Source of the DNA: Bdellovibrionales bacterium
Lineage (GTDB): Bacteria; Bdellovibrionota; Bdellovibrionia; Bdellovibrionales; Bdellovibrionaceae
NCBI GenBank assembly: GCA_018266295.1
Contig: JAFEAQ010000004.1
Location: forward strand, 186,001 to 250,000
DNA length: 64,000 nt
Direction of reading: 5' to 3'
Numbering within the stretch: position 1 is the stretch's first letter; each line of letters opens with the position of its first letter. Positions 1-8,675 of the stretch are shown here, piece by piece. The notes below the pieces were generated by a model. The model saw only the letters and a list, made by a program, of their open reading frames with translations. It was not told where the DNA came from and made no database searches. Made by a program: the position numbers and the translations under genes.

Positions 1-2162
1 CCGCGAATAATTTTTGCGATCCTTTCAACATTAGAATTAATCGCTAGAATATGCTGTTGTGCTTTTTCGATATTCAACGGCTGTTGACCTACGAGAAATT
101 CCAACTGCTGCGCTTTACCTGAAATAATTGCGAGGGGATTGTTAATTTCATGGGCCATCCCACTTGCCATCTGGCCAAGTGATGACATGCGCGACGAAGC
201 GACAAGCGCTATCTGACGTACGTGAAGCTCATTTTCACGCATCGAAAGTTCACGTGTTGTCTCTGCTGCAATCTTTTTTGCTCTCTCAGTAATGGTCTCA
301 AGGCTTGAAAGAATAATTGCAAGAAAGATCGAAATCAGCGAGCCACAAAACCCCGCCCACGAAGCAACGATACTTGATTGTGTCTTAAAAGCGGAGCCCC
401 GCTTCCATAACATTGTCACGGGCATTTCACCGAGGCTCGTAGTAGATTTGGTGATTTGCTTCTCGTTCAACGTCCAGCCTGTCGAGGAATACACTTCACG
501 CTTTGGATCCATGTCATGACCGAAGTATATCTTGAGATCTAGTTCGTGCTCGTAATCACCCAGGTTCGAGGTCACAAACTTCTGCATGATCACAGGGACA
601 TAGATAAGGCCCTGAAAGGCTTTTCGTCTTTGCTCCACCGTCTCTAAAGGCATTTTGCGATTATAAAACGGGGCGAATAAAACAAACCCTGCGCGTGATT
701 CCGTGTCTTGCATCAGAGTCACCTGACTAGTTATCACAGGCAGGCCGGTGTCGCGAGCTTTGAGTGCTCCCTCAAGGCGATTTTTTTCTGAAGAGGCCAG
801 TAAACCAATCGCTTTGCGATTTTTTTCAATCGGCTCGACAAATTTAACTACGAGGTCCAGCGGAGGATTTTCAACCTTCATTTCAGGCGGGGTTGAGCTC
901 ACTTCATGCAATTGGAAATCGGGAAAACCGTTTTCTTTTTCATACTTCACCAGTTTTGCAAGATCCGCTTTGGTATTCACCGGTACGATAACGCCGATGC
1001 CGTTCACACCCGGGTACTGGGATTCAAAACGCAGGCGCTCAGTAAAAGCCCTCCACTCTTCACGGGTTACTTTTTCTGATGCTGCGAAAAGCCCGCTGCC
1101 GTTTTCTAACAACCGGATATAATCTCCCAAGCTGTCGCGCAGTTCTTTTTCTGCTCTCTCTACTTGAAAATCGAAGTGCTCTTGATCGTTGCCGACACTT
1201 CCTTGATAAAAAGAATAGAACGTCATTCCCGTCAATATCCAGCCAAAAACCAAAGCCACACTGGGAATTTTCAATGATCGCTCTTGCTTGAGAGTCACTA
1301 ACACAATGGCTGTAAGACCCACTCCCGCCAAGAAAAGCTGTAGATGAAGTAGGTTTTCATTGATGTTTCCGCCATAGAAAGGTCCCAGTCTCATGCGCGT
1401 ACTAAAAATAGCAAAAGCGCAGATAAAGACTGACGTCATGTAAATCCACGTCGAGTTGAACCAAATCGTCGCCAGCAACAAGGACAAGAAAATCACAAAT
1501 AGATAAGGGGCCCCGAACGATGTCGCGAAAACCAAGCCGCAGAGACCTAAAGTACAGGCAAAAATGAAGCCCAAATAAGGAATTCTTTTAAATGGAATTT
1601 CAAAAGGTTTAAACTCTTGTTTGCTCACCTTGACAGCGAGCGGGAATAGAATCAACGCTCCTAAAGTATCCCCGACCCACCACGTAAGCCACGTAGCGCG
1701 GGCCATGTCGACCAGAATCACGTTACCAAGAATCAAACAAGTCGTCCCAACGCTTGCACTAATCGCCGTTGCGAAAGTAGACACGGCCACATACACGACC
1801 AAACGGACATGCGGCCCCAAACGTTCAGCCAATTTTGAAAAATTGTGATAGATCCACACGCCGGCCAAACACTCCAACGCATTCCCCACACCAATGCCAA
1901 GAACTACTGGAATTGGCGCCGCAGTGAGTGTGTTTGTAACGACAGCGCCGATAAATACACCGATCGCCATCTGAGGTCCCCAAAGAAGGACAAACATCAT
2001 CGCAATACCGGTCGCTGGCCAAACGGGCGAGGCCACATTATTAAGAGTCGCTAGATAAAGACTGAAGTGCGCGAAAATAAAATAGATCGCCGCAACGAAA
2101 AGAATCTTCGGCAAACTACGGAGAAGAGAAATCAGAACTGAAGTTTTTTGTTCAATTTTCAT
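1..2162 (-). CDS. MASE1-CHASE sensor histidine kinase (3' end cut by window edge)
   Basis: Membrane sensor kinase of a two-component system. The open frame starts at the ATG at 2162 and runs off the left edge, so the ATP-binding domain is not visible. The first roughly 290 residues are a run of hydrophobic helices with the MASE1-like pattern SPVWPATGIAMMF near the start. A periplasmic CHASE-type domain follows (about residues 330-555, ending near KREVYSSTGW), then a further membrane helix, and the HisKA dimerisation domain with H-box HEINNPLAI; the phospho-accepting histidine is residue 671. CHASE domains bind small extracellular ligands, but the ligand here is unknown. No good ribosome site precedes the ATG. 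It is the last gene of a minus-strand run that begins near 6.5 kb, and no response regulator is visible. The class is secure; the exact domain limits are estimates. Confidence 0.85.
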   Translation of the reverse strand, partial: MKIEQKTSVLISLLRSLPKILFVAAIYFIFAHFSLYLATLNNVASPVWPATGIAMMFVLLWGPQMAIGVFIGAVVTNTLTAAPIPVVLGIGVGNALECLAGVWIYHNFSKLAERLGPHVRLVVYVAVSTFATAISASVGTTCLILGNVILVDMARATWLTWWVGDTLGALILFPLAVKVSKQEFKPFEIPFKRIPYLGFIFACTLGLCGLVFATSFGAPYLFVIFLSLLLATIWFNSTWIYMTSVFICAFAIFSTRMRLGPFYGGNINENLLHLQLFLAGVGLTAIVLVTLKQERSLKIPSVALVFGWILTGMTFYSFYQGSVGNDQEHFDFQVERAEKELRDSLGDYIRLLENGSGLFAASEKVTREEWRAFTERLRFESQYPGVNGIGVIVPVNTKADLAKLVKYEKENGFPDFQLHEVSSTPPEMKVENPPLDLVVKFVEPIEKNRKAIGLLASSEKNRLEGALKARDTGLPVITSQVTLMQDTESRAGFVLFAPFYNRKMPLETVEQRRKAFQGLIYVPVIMQKFVTSNLGDYEHELDLKIYFGHDMDPKREVYSSTGWTLNEKQITKSTTSLGEMPVTMLWKRGSAFKTQSSIVASWAGFCGSLISIFLAIILSSLETITERAKKIAAETTRELSMRENELHVRQIALVASSRMSSLGQMASGMAHEINNPLAIISGKAQQLEFLVGQQPLNIEKAQQHILAINSNVERIAKIIR

Positions 2163-2231
2163 TGCGCTTACAAATAGTTTAGCAAGCGCGCAGAATATTA
2201 CCGCTTTAAAAAGGTCGGTATGGACTTAAGA

Positions 2232-3482
2232 TTAGCCACCGCAAGGAATCTTGTTGTAGTTCTTAAACTCCACATGCATTTCTTCCGCTTCTAAAGCGAT
2301 CGCAAGAAGACCGAGCTTCGCACTCCAACCGTACACATTTTCTTGAGGACAGCCTTCTGCACGGACACCTAGATCTGAAACACAGAGGCGTTTATAAACT
2401 GCTCCTGGACTATTCAAACTTTCCGTCGAATTCTTTTCAGAATGCGTACGCAAGAAGCCACCAGCAAGTTCACAACCAATCATGTAGATCACCGGCTCCG
2501 CTGAAGCATTATCGGATTGAACAATCGAAGGAATCCCTTCTTGAATAATCACTTCTTCAACGTCGCGACCGCCTTTAGCTGCTTTCATCTTCTTACGGGA
2601 TTTGTAGCTCCACTGACGAACTTCATCACCAGATCCCACACGAATCACCGCTAAGCCATAAGTGCCGGCGTTATTTTTAACGAATACGAACGGTTCTTGT
2701 GCAATACCGCGCTTTTGATATTCCTGCTTCAAACGAGCCAACATGGCATCAACTTTGTTTGCTAAGTCGTTGCGGCTTTCTTCGCTGTTAATATCAAAGT
2801 GCGCATACTCTTCGGTTTCTACACGCAACAAGAAGGGATCAATCTTTGCTACCTCAGCAAATTCATTCACGAGCTGATTATAGAATTTAAAGTAACGGCT
2901 TTTCTTACGCTGATACCAGCCGAGTTCGCGCGGTGGGTTCATCGCTGTTTCCACTGTCTTCGCCCACTCTTCGTATGCTTCAGAGAAGTCATTGTTGCTG
3001 ATAATCAGATCGGGCTTGAATTCTGTCATCAGGCTACTGCCTTTGAGTGCTGAGCCCACAATCAGCTCGCGGCCTGAGGCACTTTGAACTTTCAGTGGTT
3101 CAGCCATCTCACGAGGTATTGCAATACGAACCGTCTTACCGGCTTGTTCAATCAAAGATTTAATTGTGTAAACGTTATCCCAGTAGAACGGATTGCTGGT
3201 ATGCTCTTCTGTCACGAGCAAAATGTTTTTCACAGCGGCGCCGTAGTGCTTGTTGATATAACCCGCCATCAAAGCAACGGAAGATTCTTTATCCGCAGGA
3301 CAAATGTTGTTAAAGCCTGCTGGGAAAATATTCGCATCGACATTAGAAACTTTGTAACCGGCATCGCGGATGTCGTAGCTCGAGTAGATCGGGTACGCGA
3401 GTCCGCCTGTTTTATTTTGAAACCATTTACAGATTTCATTCATGTTTTCCAGTGTCTGCTTGTGTAATAGGTCTTTTACCAT
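2232..3482 (-). CDS. gshA: Glutamate-cysteine ligase (proteobacterial GshA type)
   Basis: ATP-dependent ligase joining glutamate and cysteine, the first step of glutathione synthesis, in the cytoplasm. The 416-residue product matches in length and overall sequence the GshA family known from Acidithiobacillus-like bacteria, distinct from the E. coli and plant-type enzymes. Recognisable stretches include YPIYSSYDIRDAGYK and NIFPAGFNN near the N-terminus and FVKNNAGTYGLAVIRV in the middle. The start at 3482 has a strong AGGGGAG ribosome site six bases upstream. It follows the TPR-like lipoprotein gene by 24 bp, so it may be co-transcribed with the ArsA pair. No glutathione synthetase gene (gshB) lies in the window. 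Assignment is by recalled family resemblance. Confidence 0.82.
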   Translation of the reverse strand: MVKDLLHKQTLENMNEICKWFQNKTGGLAYPIYSSYDIRDAGYKVSNVDANIFPAGFNNICPADKESSVALMAGYINKHYGAAVKNILLVTEEHTSNPFYWDNVYTIKSLIEQAGKTVRIAIPREMAEPLKVQSASGRELIVGSALKGSSLMTEFKPDLIISNNDFSEAYEEWAKTVETAMNPPRELGWYQRKKSRYFKFYNQLVNEFAEVAKIDPFLLRVETEEYAHFDINSEESRNDLANKVDAMLARLKQEYQKRGIAQEPFVFVKNNAGTYGLAVIRVGSGDEVRQWSYKSRKKMKAAKGGRDVEEVIIQEGIPSIVQSDNASAEPVIYMIGCELAGGFLRTHSEKNSTESLNSPGAVYKRLCVSDLGVRAEGCPQENVYGWSAKLGLLAIALEAEEMHVEFKNYNKIPCGG

Positions 3483-3506
3483 GAATGGCTCCCCTGAGTA
3501 TTGAGC

Positions 3507-4589
3507 TTATAAGTTCGGATCTTCCGAAGGGACTATCTTAACAGGAGTTTTGTGTTTTTGTGGAGCTTTGTCCCGACCCGGCATAAGCGGAGTTAAGACC
3601 GCGCTATCCAATACAGTGCGCACACGCGTCTGCAACTCTTCAATGAAGTTAAAAAAATCTGTTTGGTACTGATTGCTCTTCTGTTCCGGACCTGGACGAT
3701 ACAGTTCGGCATCGCGCATAAGATCCGCATACGGTCCTGCGAGTTGAATTTGTGAGTCTTTTCTCATCTTTTGGGCGACGAGTGGTTCATAGCCTGAAGG
3801 CTCCGGATAAGTTTCAATCGCTTTCCACAGATCTAGGTAAGTACTTTTGAGTTTCTTTAGTGCCTTCACGGACCAAATCGGATCGTTATATTGAAGCGCC
3901 CGGATCAGATATTTTTGCACAGCTGCCTGACCTTGGATGATCGTAAGGATATTGTCGTTAGACAGCTGCTCGGTTGAGATCGAGCCCATGTTGTAATAAA
4001 GCTCTGCCAAGTAGGCATTCGACAAAGGCTCCGTACTGTTTTCAAGAGTGCGCTTCAAACCTTTGTCGGCTTCACTTAGCCACTTGGTTGCTTCTTTGGC
4101 ATTATTTTCTTTTGCGTAAACCATCGCAAGGCGCGAAGGGATTTCGGCTTGAATCACTTCAATCGGAAGTTCTTTATGATACTTCGCCGCTTCAAACAGA
4201 GTCGTAATCACTCTTTGGTCATCGCCAAGAGCTTCATACACGAACGACAGTCGATAAATACTCATCGCCGCAATCTCAGGCTGATTTCTTTCAGAAATTG
4301 TAGAGATGGCTTTGTAAGTTTCTGCAGCCTCGCTCCAGCGGCCAAGTTCTTCAAGGGCACTCGCTTCATAGAAACGGACTTTTTGTAATTTGAGCGAGTA
4401 TGGGTATGCCGCTTTAAAATTCTTTGCAGTGCCTAACGCGGCTTCGTAGTTTTGTGATTTCATCTGCTGCTCGAGGCGCTGGAAATCCAGCGTGTCGGGA
4501 GCCTGTTGAGTGGCCTCTTGACTGCGCTTTGGAATCAAAGAACAAGCCGAAACCATTGCCGCAAAAACTAAAATACCAAGTCCTCTCAC
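3507..4589 (-). CDS. TPR-like lipoprotein linked to the ArsA pair
   Basis: Predicted outer-membrane or periplasmic lipoprotein of 360 residues. The N-terminus is a lipoprotein signal with lipobox VSAC, so the mature protein would start at Cys16. The rest is largely helical with TPR-like spacing (for example YEAALGTAKNFKAAYP and WSEAAETYKAIS), suggesting a scaffold for protein contacts. It starts at a GTG that overlaps the stop of the upstream ArsA-like gene (4-bp GTGA overlap), so translation is probably coupled. No enzymatic motif is visible. I do not recognise a named family. Its fixed position behind two Get3/ArsA-like ATPases suggests a joint role in moving or inserting an envelope protein, but that is inference. 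Confidence 0.72.
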   Translation of the reverse strand: MRGLGILVFAAMVSACSLIPKRSQEATQQAPDTLDFQRLEQQMKSQNYEAALGTAKNFKAAYPYSLKLQKVRFYEASALEELGRWSEAAETYKAISTISERNQPEIAAMSIYRLSFVYEALGDDQRVITTLFEAAKYHKELPIEVIQAEIPSRLAMVYAKENNAKEATKWLSEADKGLKRTLENSTEPLSNAYLAELYYNMGSISTEQLSNDNILTIIQGQAAVQKYLIRALQYNDPIWSVKALKKLKSTYLDLWKAIETYPEPSGYEPLVAQKMRKDSQIQLAGPYADLMRDAELYRPGPEQKSNQYQTDFFNFIEELQTRVRTVLDSAVLTPLMPGRDKAPQKHKTPVKIVPSEDPNL

Positions 4590-5650
4590 TTAGAGTCCCC
4601 TTTTTCTTTCAAAATATCCGCCATGCGAATCAATCCCTGCAAATCGGAAATCGGTTCAGTCACTTCAGGAATACGCAGCACACGAACGTCCTTCGCCAAC
4701 TTCTTGGCAAAAGCCTCGTGTTCTTGATCGCGCTGTTGGTAAAAAGCTTTTTCTTTTTTATACAATGAAAATAACTTTTCGGCTCCGGCCGGCTGCTCTT
4801 TCAGCGTTGCCTTCTCTCCCATGAACCACTCTGGATAGGAGCGATTTAAGAGGAGCATTTGCAAGTGATACCCACCTTTGCGGATCTCGCGCAAAAAATA
4901 TTCGGCTTCAAGCAATTTTGCCTGATCAAAGCTTGTGACCAAACAAAACTGCGTCTCGGGGCTGACCATCATGCGATGAACGTTGGTGATGCGCGCTTCA
5001 AGGCGCTCTTGCCATTGCTCAATGCTCATGAAGAAATCCGACAGTTCGCGTAACAACTCACTGCCCGTTACCGATTCCATGATACTGAGAACTTGCTTTG
5101 TACCGGTATTCAAAAGGTTCAGCAACAGACCGCCGGCCGATTTGGTTTTCGATTCACGGAACCAACGCGCAACCTTGTCGTTAAAAAGAACCGATAGCTT
5201 TTGGGGCGCATTTAAGAAGTCAATTGCATGCTTTGCCGGAGGAGTATCAAGAATAATCAGGTCGAACTCTCCGGACTCGTAACTGGAATAGAGCTTCTCA
5301 AGCGCTGTGAAGTCTTGGGAGCCACTCAGGCTGGTTGAAAGCTGCTGATAGAGTTTATTTTCAAAAAGTTTTTTTGCCGCTTCGGACTTCGCCGCCGCTC
5401 GTAGAACGAAATCATCGAAAGTTTTTTTATGATCGACAACCGACGCAAAAAGTTCGCCCTTAAAATTTTGATTTGGTACGCGCACAATGTCTTTTTCGCC
5501 TTCGATTCCCAAAGTCGTTGCCAGGCGTTTTGCCGGGTCAATCGTCAGAACAAGAACTTTCAGCCCGCGCTGAGCCGCTTGCACACCCATGGCTGCTGCC
5601 ATGGTGGTTTTTCCAACTCCGCCATTGCCAACACAAACAAGAATCTTCAT
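4586..5650 (-). CDS. ArsA/Get3-family ATPase, copy 1
   Basis: Soluble P-loop ATPase of the ArsA/Get3 (TRC40) class, 354 residues. The deviant Walker A loop GNGGVGKTT is at residues 8-16, followed by the family-typical LTIDPAKRLATTLG, and a switch II-like IILDTPPAKHAIDFL about 60 residues before mid-protein. I do not see the paired cysteine metal site of true arsenite pumps, and no ArsB gene is nearby, so arsenite export is unlikely. It sits between a second ATPase of the same family (4-bp overlap at 5647-5650) and a lipoprotein gene (4-bp overlap at 4586-4589), so the three are translationally coupled. Tandem ArsA-like pairs that may act as heterodimers are known in other bacteria; the substrate is unknown. 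Confidence 0.82.
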   Translation of the reverse strand: MKILVCVGNGGVGKTTMAAAMGVQAAQRGLKVLVLTIDPAKRLATTLGIEGEKDIVRVPNQNFKGELFASVVDHKKTFDDFVLRAAAKSEAAKKLFENKLYQQLSTSLSGSQDFTALEKLYSSYESGEFDLIILDTPPAKHAIDFLNAPQKLSVLFNDKVARWFRESKTKSAGGLLLNLLNTGTKQVLSIMESVTGSELLRELSDFFMSIEQWQERLEARITNVHRMMVSPETQFCLVTSFDQAKLLEAEYFLREIRKGGYHLQMLLLNRSYPEWFMGEKATLKEQPAGAEKLFSLYKKEKAFYQQRDQEHEAFAKKLAKDVRVLRIPEVTEPISDLQGLIRMADILKEKGDSK

Positions 5651-6519
5651 GGCAACCTCTGGCTCAGAGTCTTGAGAAGGTTTTGTACGTTATGATCCCA
5701 CACTGTCGGTAGCGACACGAGCGCAGGGTCTAATTTCTTCAACCGACTCTTCATCTCGTGATGCATGCTGCGATTTTTAAGATCATCTTTTGCAAATTCA
5801 GCAAACTCCGGCGAACCGGTTTTAGCCGCCGCTGTATATTCATTCGTGGAAATCTCTTCGTCCAAGAATTTATTCAACACCATGTGAGCCTTGACGCCGT
5901 AGTGCTTATGCAACTCTTCGTGCAGCTCTTCACTTTCACGTACCGGCAACTCTTCAGGCAAACAGACAATGTAGTACTTACAGATTTTCGGATCACGCAA
6001 CGTTTTGTCGATACTCCGACTTTGTTCGCCCATCGGACCAACTTTTACGGCTTTTGCCATTCCCTCGGCCGCCCCCATCAAGGCCATAAAATGGCCAGTG
6101 GCATAGCAATCGACGACGAGGCAATCAAACGGCAGAGGTGGTCCGTGATGACGAGGTCCACTGGTCGCCTTCCCCATAATCGCAAGCTCCGGAAGCGCCG
6201 GAGCCACATTCACGAAGGCCTTCATGACGGCATTTTCAAAGAAAAGCTTGTACAGAGCTTCGACTTTAATGAGGTGAATGATGTATTCCCGCAGGCAGTT
6301 CTGCCCAGTCCAGAGGGCGACTGAAAAATTTTCCTGTATTTTAACCGGTTCGAAGCCAACTTCAGGCAATTGGAAGTAGTCTTTGTAGAAGGACTGGTCG
6401 CCGATCTCCACCAAGAGCGTGCGCAGACCGGATTGGGCTTTTTTATGAGCCAAAGCAGCGGCAACCGTTGATTTTCCCACCCCGCCTTTTCCAGTCACAA
6501 AATGAATCTCTGAAGTCAT
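5647..6519 (-). CDS. ArsA/Get3-family ATPase, copy 2
   Basis: Second ArsA/Get3-like P-loop ATPase, 290 residues from the chosen start. That start, ATG at 6519, places the P-loop VTGKGGVGKST right at the N-terminus, as is normal; an upstream extension to 6570 is possible but has no ribosome site and adds nothing family-like. A switch II-like stretch LVVDCYATGHFMALM is present with Cys-Tyr in place of the usual Thr-Pro. The protein is shorter and more divergent than its downstream partner, so one of the pair may be regulatory. It is the first gene of a coupled operon running to the lipoprotein. A 12-bp palindrome overlaps its start codon. The family is clear, the function is not. Confidence 0.78.
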   Translation of the reverse strand: MTSEIHFVTGKGGVGKSTVAAALAHKKAQSGLRTLLVEIGDQSFYKDYFQLPEVGFEPVKIQENFSVALWTGQNCLREYIIHLIKVEALYKLFFENAVMKAFVNVAPALPELAIMGKATSGPRHHGPPLPFDCLVVDCYATGHFMALMGAAEGMAKAVKVGPMGEQSRSIDKTLRDPKICKYYIVCLPEELPVRESEELHEELHKHYGVKAHMVLNKFLDEEISTNEYTAAAKTGSPEFAEFAKDDLKNRSMHHEMKSRLKKLDPALVSLPTVWDHNVQNLLKTLSQRLP

Positions 6520-6527
6520 AGCTATGA
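6516..6527. repeat. 12-bp palindrome over the ArsA-like start codon
   Basis: TCATAGCTATGA is a perfect palindrome covering the start codon of the minus-strand ATPase gene, in the divergent gap between that gene and the trigger factor gene. It could be a repressor site or chance. Confidence 0.35.
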
Positions 6528-6644
6528 GTGTCTCTGAGCTTAGATTTGAAGGCATTATGCATAGCAGCAATTGCTTGCTTATTAGAGGGCAATTGTCTAG
6601 TATCCCGATTCATTTTGACGCTACTGCAAAAACCGAGGAGCCCC

Positions 6645-7958
6645 ATGAAAACAAATATCGAGAAAGTTTCTTCTCTCCATCACAAAATCAATGTCGAAGT
6701 TCCTGCGGCTGTTGTTCAAACAGCATTCAACAGAATCTTCAACGACATTCAAAAAGAAGTAACTGTAAAAGGTTTCCGCAAAGGCAAAGCTCCCATTGCT
6801 ACAATCAAGAGCATGTACGCTGACCGCGTAAAGCAAGACGTTGCTCAAGAATTGATCCAAATGCATTACATCAAAGCTTTGACTGAGCACAAACTTGAGC
6901 CCATCAGCAATCCTGAATTCGAATTCGACATTCCAACCGAAACAAAAGATTTCGCATTCTCTGCATCTTTTGACGTTCGCCCTGAAGTGAAGTTGAACAA
7001 GTACGAAGGCATGGAAGTTGAAAAAGAAAAACTCGTTTTCGACGACAAAAAAGTTGATGAAGTTTTGGAAAACATCCGTTCTTCACGCGCTACTTTTGCT
7101 GACGTTCTTGAAGACCGTGCAGCTCAATTGGGCGATGTCGCCGTTGTTGATTTCGAAGGTTTCGTTGATGGCAAACCTTTGGAAAATGGCACTGGCACAA
7201 ACCACAACCTCGAGTTGGGTGCTAAGCAATTCATCGAAGGCTTCGAAGAAGGCATCGTTGGCATGAAAGTCGGCGGCACTAAAACTTTGAACTTGAAGTT
7301 CCCTACTCCATACCACTCTGCTGAGCTTGCTGGTAAACCAGTTGAGTTCAAAGTGAAGTTGGCTGGCTTGAAAAAGAAAGTTTTGCCTGAATTGAACGAC
7401 GAGTTCTTGGCAACTCTCGGCGGCCCTACTTCATTGGAAGATTTGAAAAAGACAATCCGTGAAGACTTGGAAGGCTCTGAACAAAAACGTGTAGAAGACG
7501 CTTTCAAAAACCGTCTTTTGAAAAAGCTTGTTCAAGCAAATCCAGTCGAAGTTCCTCCTTCTTTGTTGAAGGATCAAAAGAACTCTTTGATCGCTGACTT
7601 CCAAAAAAGAATGAGCGAACAAGGCATGTCTCCTGCTGATTTCAAAGACTATGTTCAAAAATGGGATGCAGACTTCGAAAAGACTGCTGGCGAAATGATC
7701 CAATCCAGCTTCTTGATCGATGCTATCGCGAAGAAACACGATTTGTTCGCGAAAGACGAAGACCTCGATGCGAAATACAAAGAATACGCTGCGCAGACTC
7801 ACATCGAAGAGGCGCGCATCCGTGAATTCTACTCTCGTCCTGAACAAACAAGCCGTTTGAGCTACATGATCACTGAAGAGAAAGTGATCGGCTTCTTGAA
7901 CAAGACTGTAAAAGTTAAAGAAGTTAGCGCAGACCAGCTCAAAGATGAGCAAAACTAA
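6645..7958 (+). CDS. tig: Trigger factor, ribosome-associated chaperone
   Basis: Peptidyl-prolyl isomerase and chaperone that binds nascent chains at the ribosome exit. The 437-residue product has all three parts: an N-terminal ribosome-binding domain with the signature GFRKGKAP at about residues 44-51, an FKBP-type domain (DVAVVDFEGFVDGKP, about 150-240) and a long helical C-terminal arm. The ATG at 6645 is preceded by CGAGGAG and starts the protein with the usual MKTNIEKVSSLHHKI; the frame stays open upstream without family similarity. In many bacteria clpP and clpX follow; here a Nudix gene overlaps the 3' end by 14 bp instead. The codon use is strongly biased, as expected of a highly expressed gene. 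Confidence 0.97.
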   Translation: MKTNIEKVSSLHHKINVEVPAAVVQTAFNRIFNDIQKEVTVKGFRKGKAPIATIKSMYADRVKQDVAQELIQMHYIKALTEHKLEPISNPEFEFDIPTETKDFAFSASFDVRPEVKLNKYEGMEVEKEKLVFDDKKVDEVLENIRSSRATFADVLEDRAAQLGDVAVVDFEGFVDGKPLENGTGTNHNLELGAKQFIEGFEEGIVGMKVGGTKTLNLKFPTPYHSAELAGKPVEFKVKLAGLKKKVLPELNDEFLATLGGPTSLEDLKKTIREDLEGSEQKRVEDAFKNRLLKKLVQANPVEVPPSLLKDQKNSLIADFQKRMSEQGMSPADFKDYVQKWDADFEKTAGEMIQSSFLIDAIAKKHDLFAKDEDLDAKYKEYAAQTHIEEARIREFYSRPEQTSRLSYMITEEKVIGFLNKTVKVKEVSADQLKDEQN

Positions 7959-8532
7959 GAAAGAAATCTCAGACATTCTTTCTCAAGGGCCACGTATCGA
8001 TCTCTCGAAAGACTTTTCGAGAGCATCGGGAGTGGCCCTCTTACTTTGTGGCGAAAGCTCTGAGCTGGAGCTGTTATTCATTAAACGCGCCGTGAATCCC
8101 GCAGACCGCTGGTCCGGCCAGATCGCCTTCCCTGGTGGTAAGCGCGACGAAGCTGACGAATCCCTGATGGCAGCCTGCCTCCGCGAAGTGCGCGAGGAAA
8201 TCGGCTATACGCTGTCCACTGACTTACTGATTGGCTCCCTCGATGACATTCAAGCGCGCAAGCGCGGGATGCTGCTTGAGTTCTACATTGAGCCTTTTGT
8301 TTTCCACCTGCCTGAGAAGCCCACGCTGCAATTGTCTGCGAGCGAGGTCGATAAGACTTACTGGATTTCTTTGGACTACCTAACGGACACTGCGAATTCG
8401 ACGACCTATGAATTTGTACGCGAGGGTTTAAATATCAAGCTGCCCGCGATCCGTATGCCTGATGGCGAGATCCTTTGGGGACTGAGCTACATGATGTTGC
8501 AGAATTTCTTCGTAAAGCTTTCGCAGAAGTAA
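7945..8532 (+). CDS. Nudix hydrolase, CoA pyrophosphatase-like (NudL type)
   Basis: Hydrolase of 195 residues that probably cleaves CoA or a related nucleotide diphosphate. The key motif FPGGKRDEAD followed by LREVREEIG fits the UPF0035 form of the Nudix box, with one Cys where Ala is usual. Upstream, FIKRAVNPADRWSGQIAF matches the family lead-in to the box. The C-terminal half has the usual DEILWGLSYMM-like ending (here GEILWGLSYMML). The start lies inside tig (14-bp overlap), suggesting translational coupling with the chaperone gene. No membrane segment. The substrate is inferred from the family subtype only. Confidence 0.88.
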   Translation: MSKTKKEISDILSQGPRIDLSKDFSRASGVALLLCGESSELELLFIKRAVNPADRWSGQIAFPGGKRDEADESLMAACLREVREEIGYTLSTDLLIGSLDDIQARKRGMLLEFYIEPFVFHLPEKPTLQLSASEVDKTYWISLDYLTDTANSTTYEFVREGLNIKLPAIRMPDGEILWGLSYMMLQNFFVKLSQK

Positions 8533-8573
8533 CTAGAACATCTTCAGAGCTTTATACAGATCTCAGTACTTAA

Positions 8574-8675
8574 CTAGAGCAGTTCTTTAAGGATCTTCAG
8601 AATCAGCAGAATTAATCCTAAAACCTGCTTCAGATTTCTCAAGAAACGCCGATATGATAGTAGTAGGCTATTCAT
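8574..8675 (-). CDS. Candidate 33-residue membrane-active or membrane-bound peptide
   Basis: Short open frame encoding 33 residues: a short head with three Leu, a basic stretch SYRRFLRNLKQ, then a Leu/Ile-rich helix GLILLILKILKELL. It would form an amphipathic or single-span membrane helix. Support for translation comes from the ribosome site AAAGGAG just before the ATG; the whole start region AGGAGTCCTATGAAT is nearly the same as that of the exported protein gene at 15511 (AGGACTCCTATGAAT). It lies alone between the Nudix gene and a GC-rich hairpin island. Hydrophobic small peptides of this size include type I toxins and small membrane regulators, but I see no known family, and a chance open frame is possible. 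Confidence 0.42.
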   Translation of the reverse strand: MNSLLLSYRRFLRNLKQVLGLILLILKILKELL

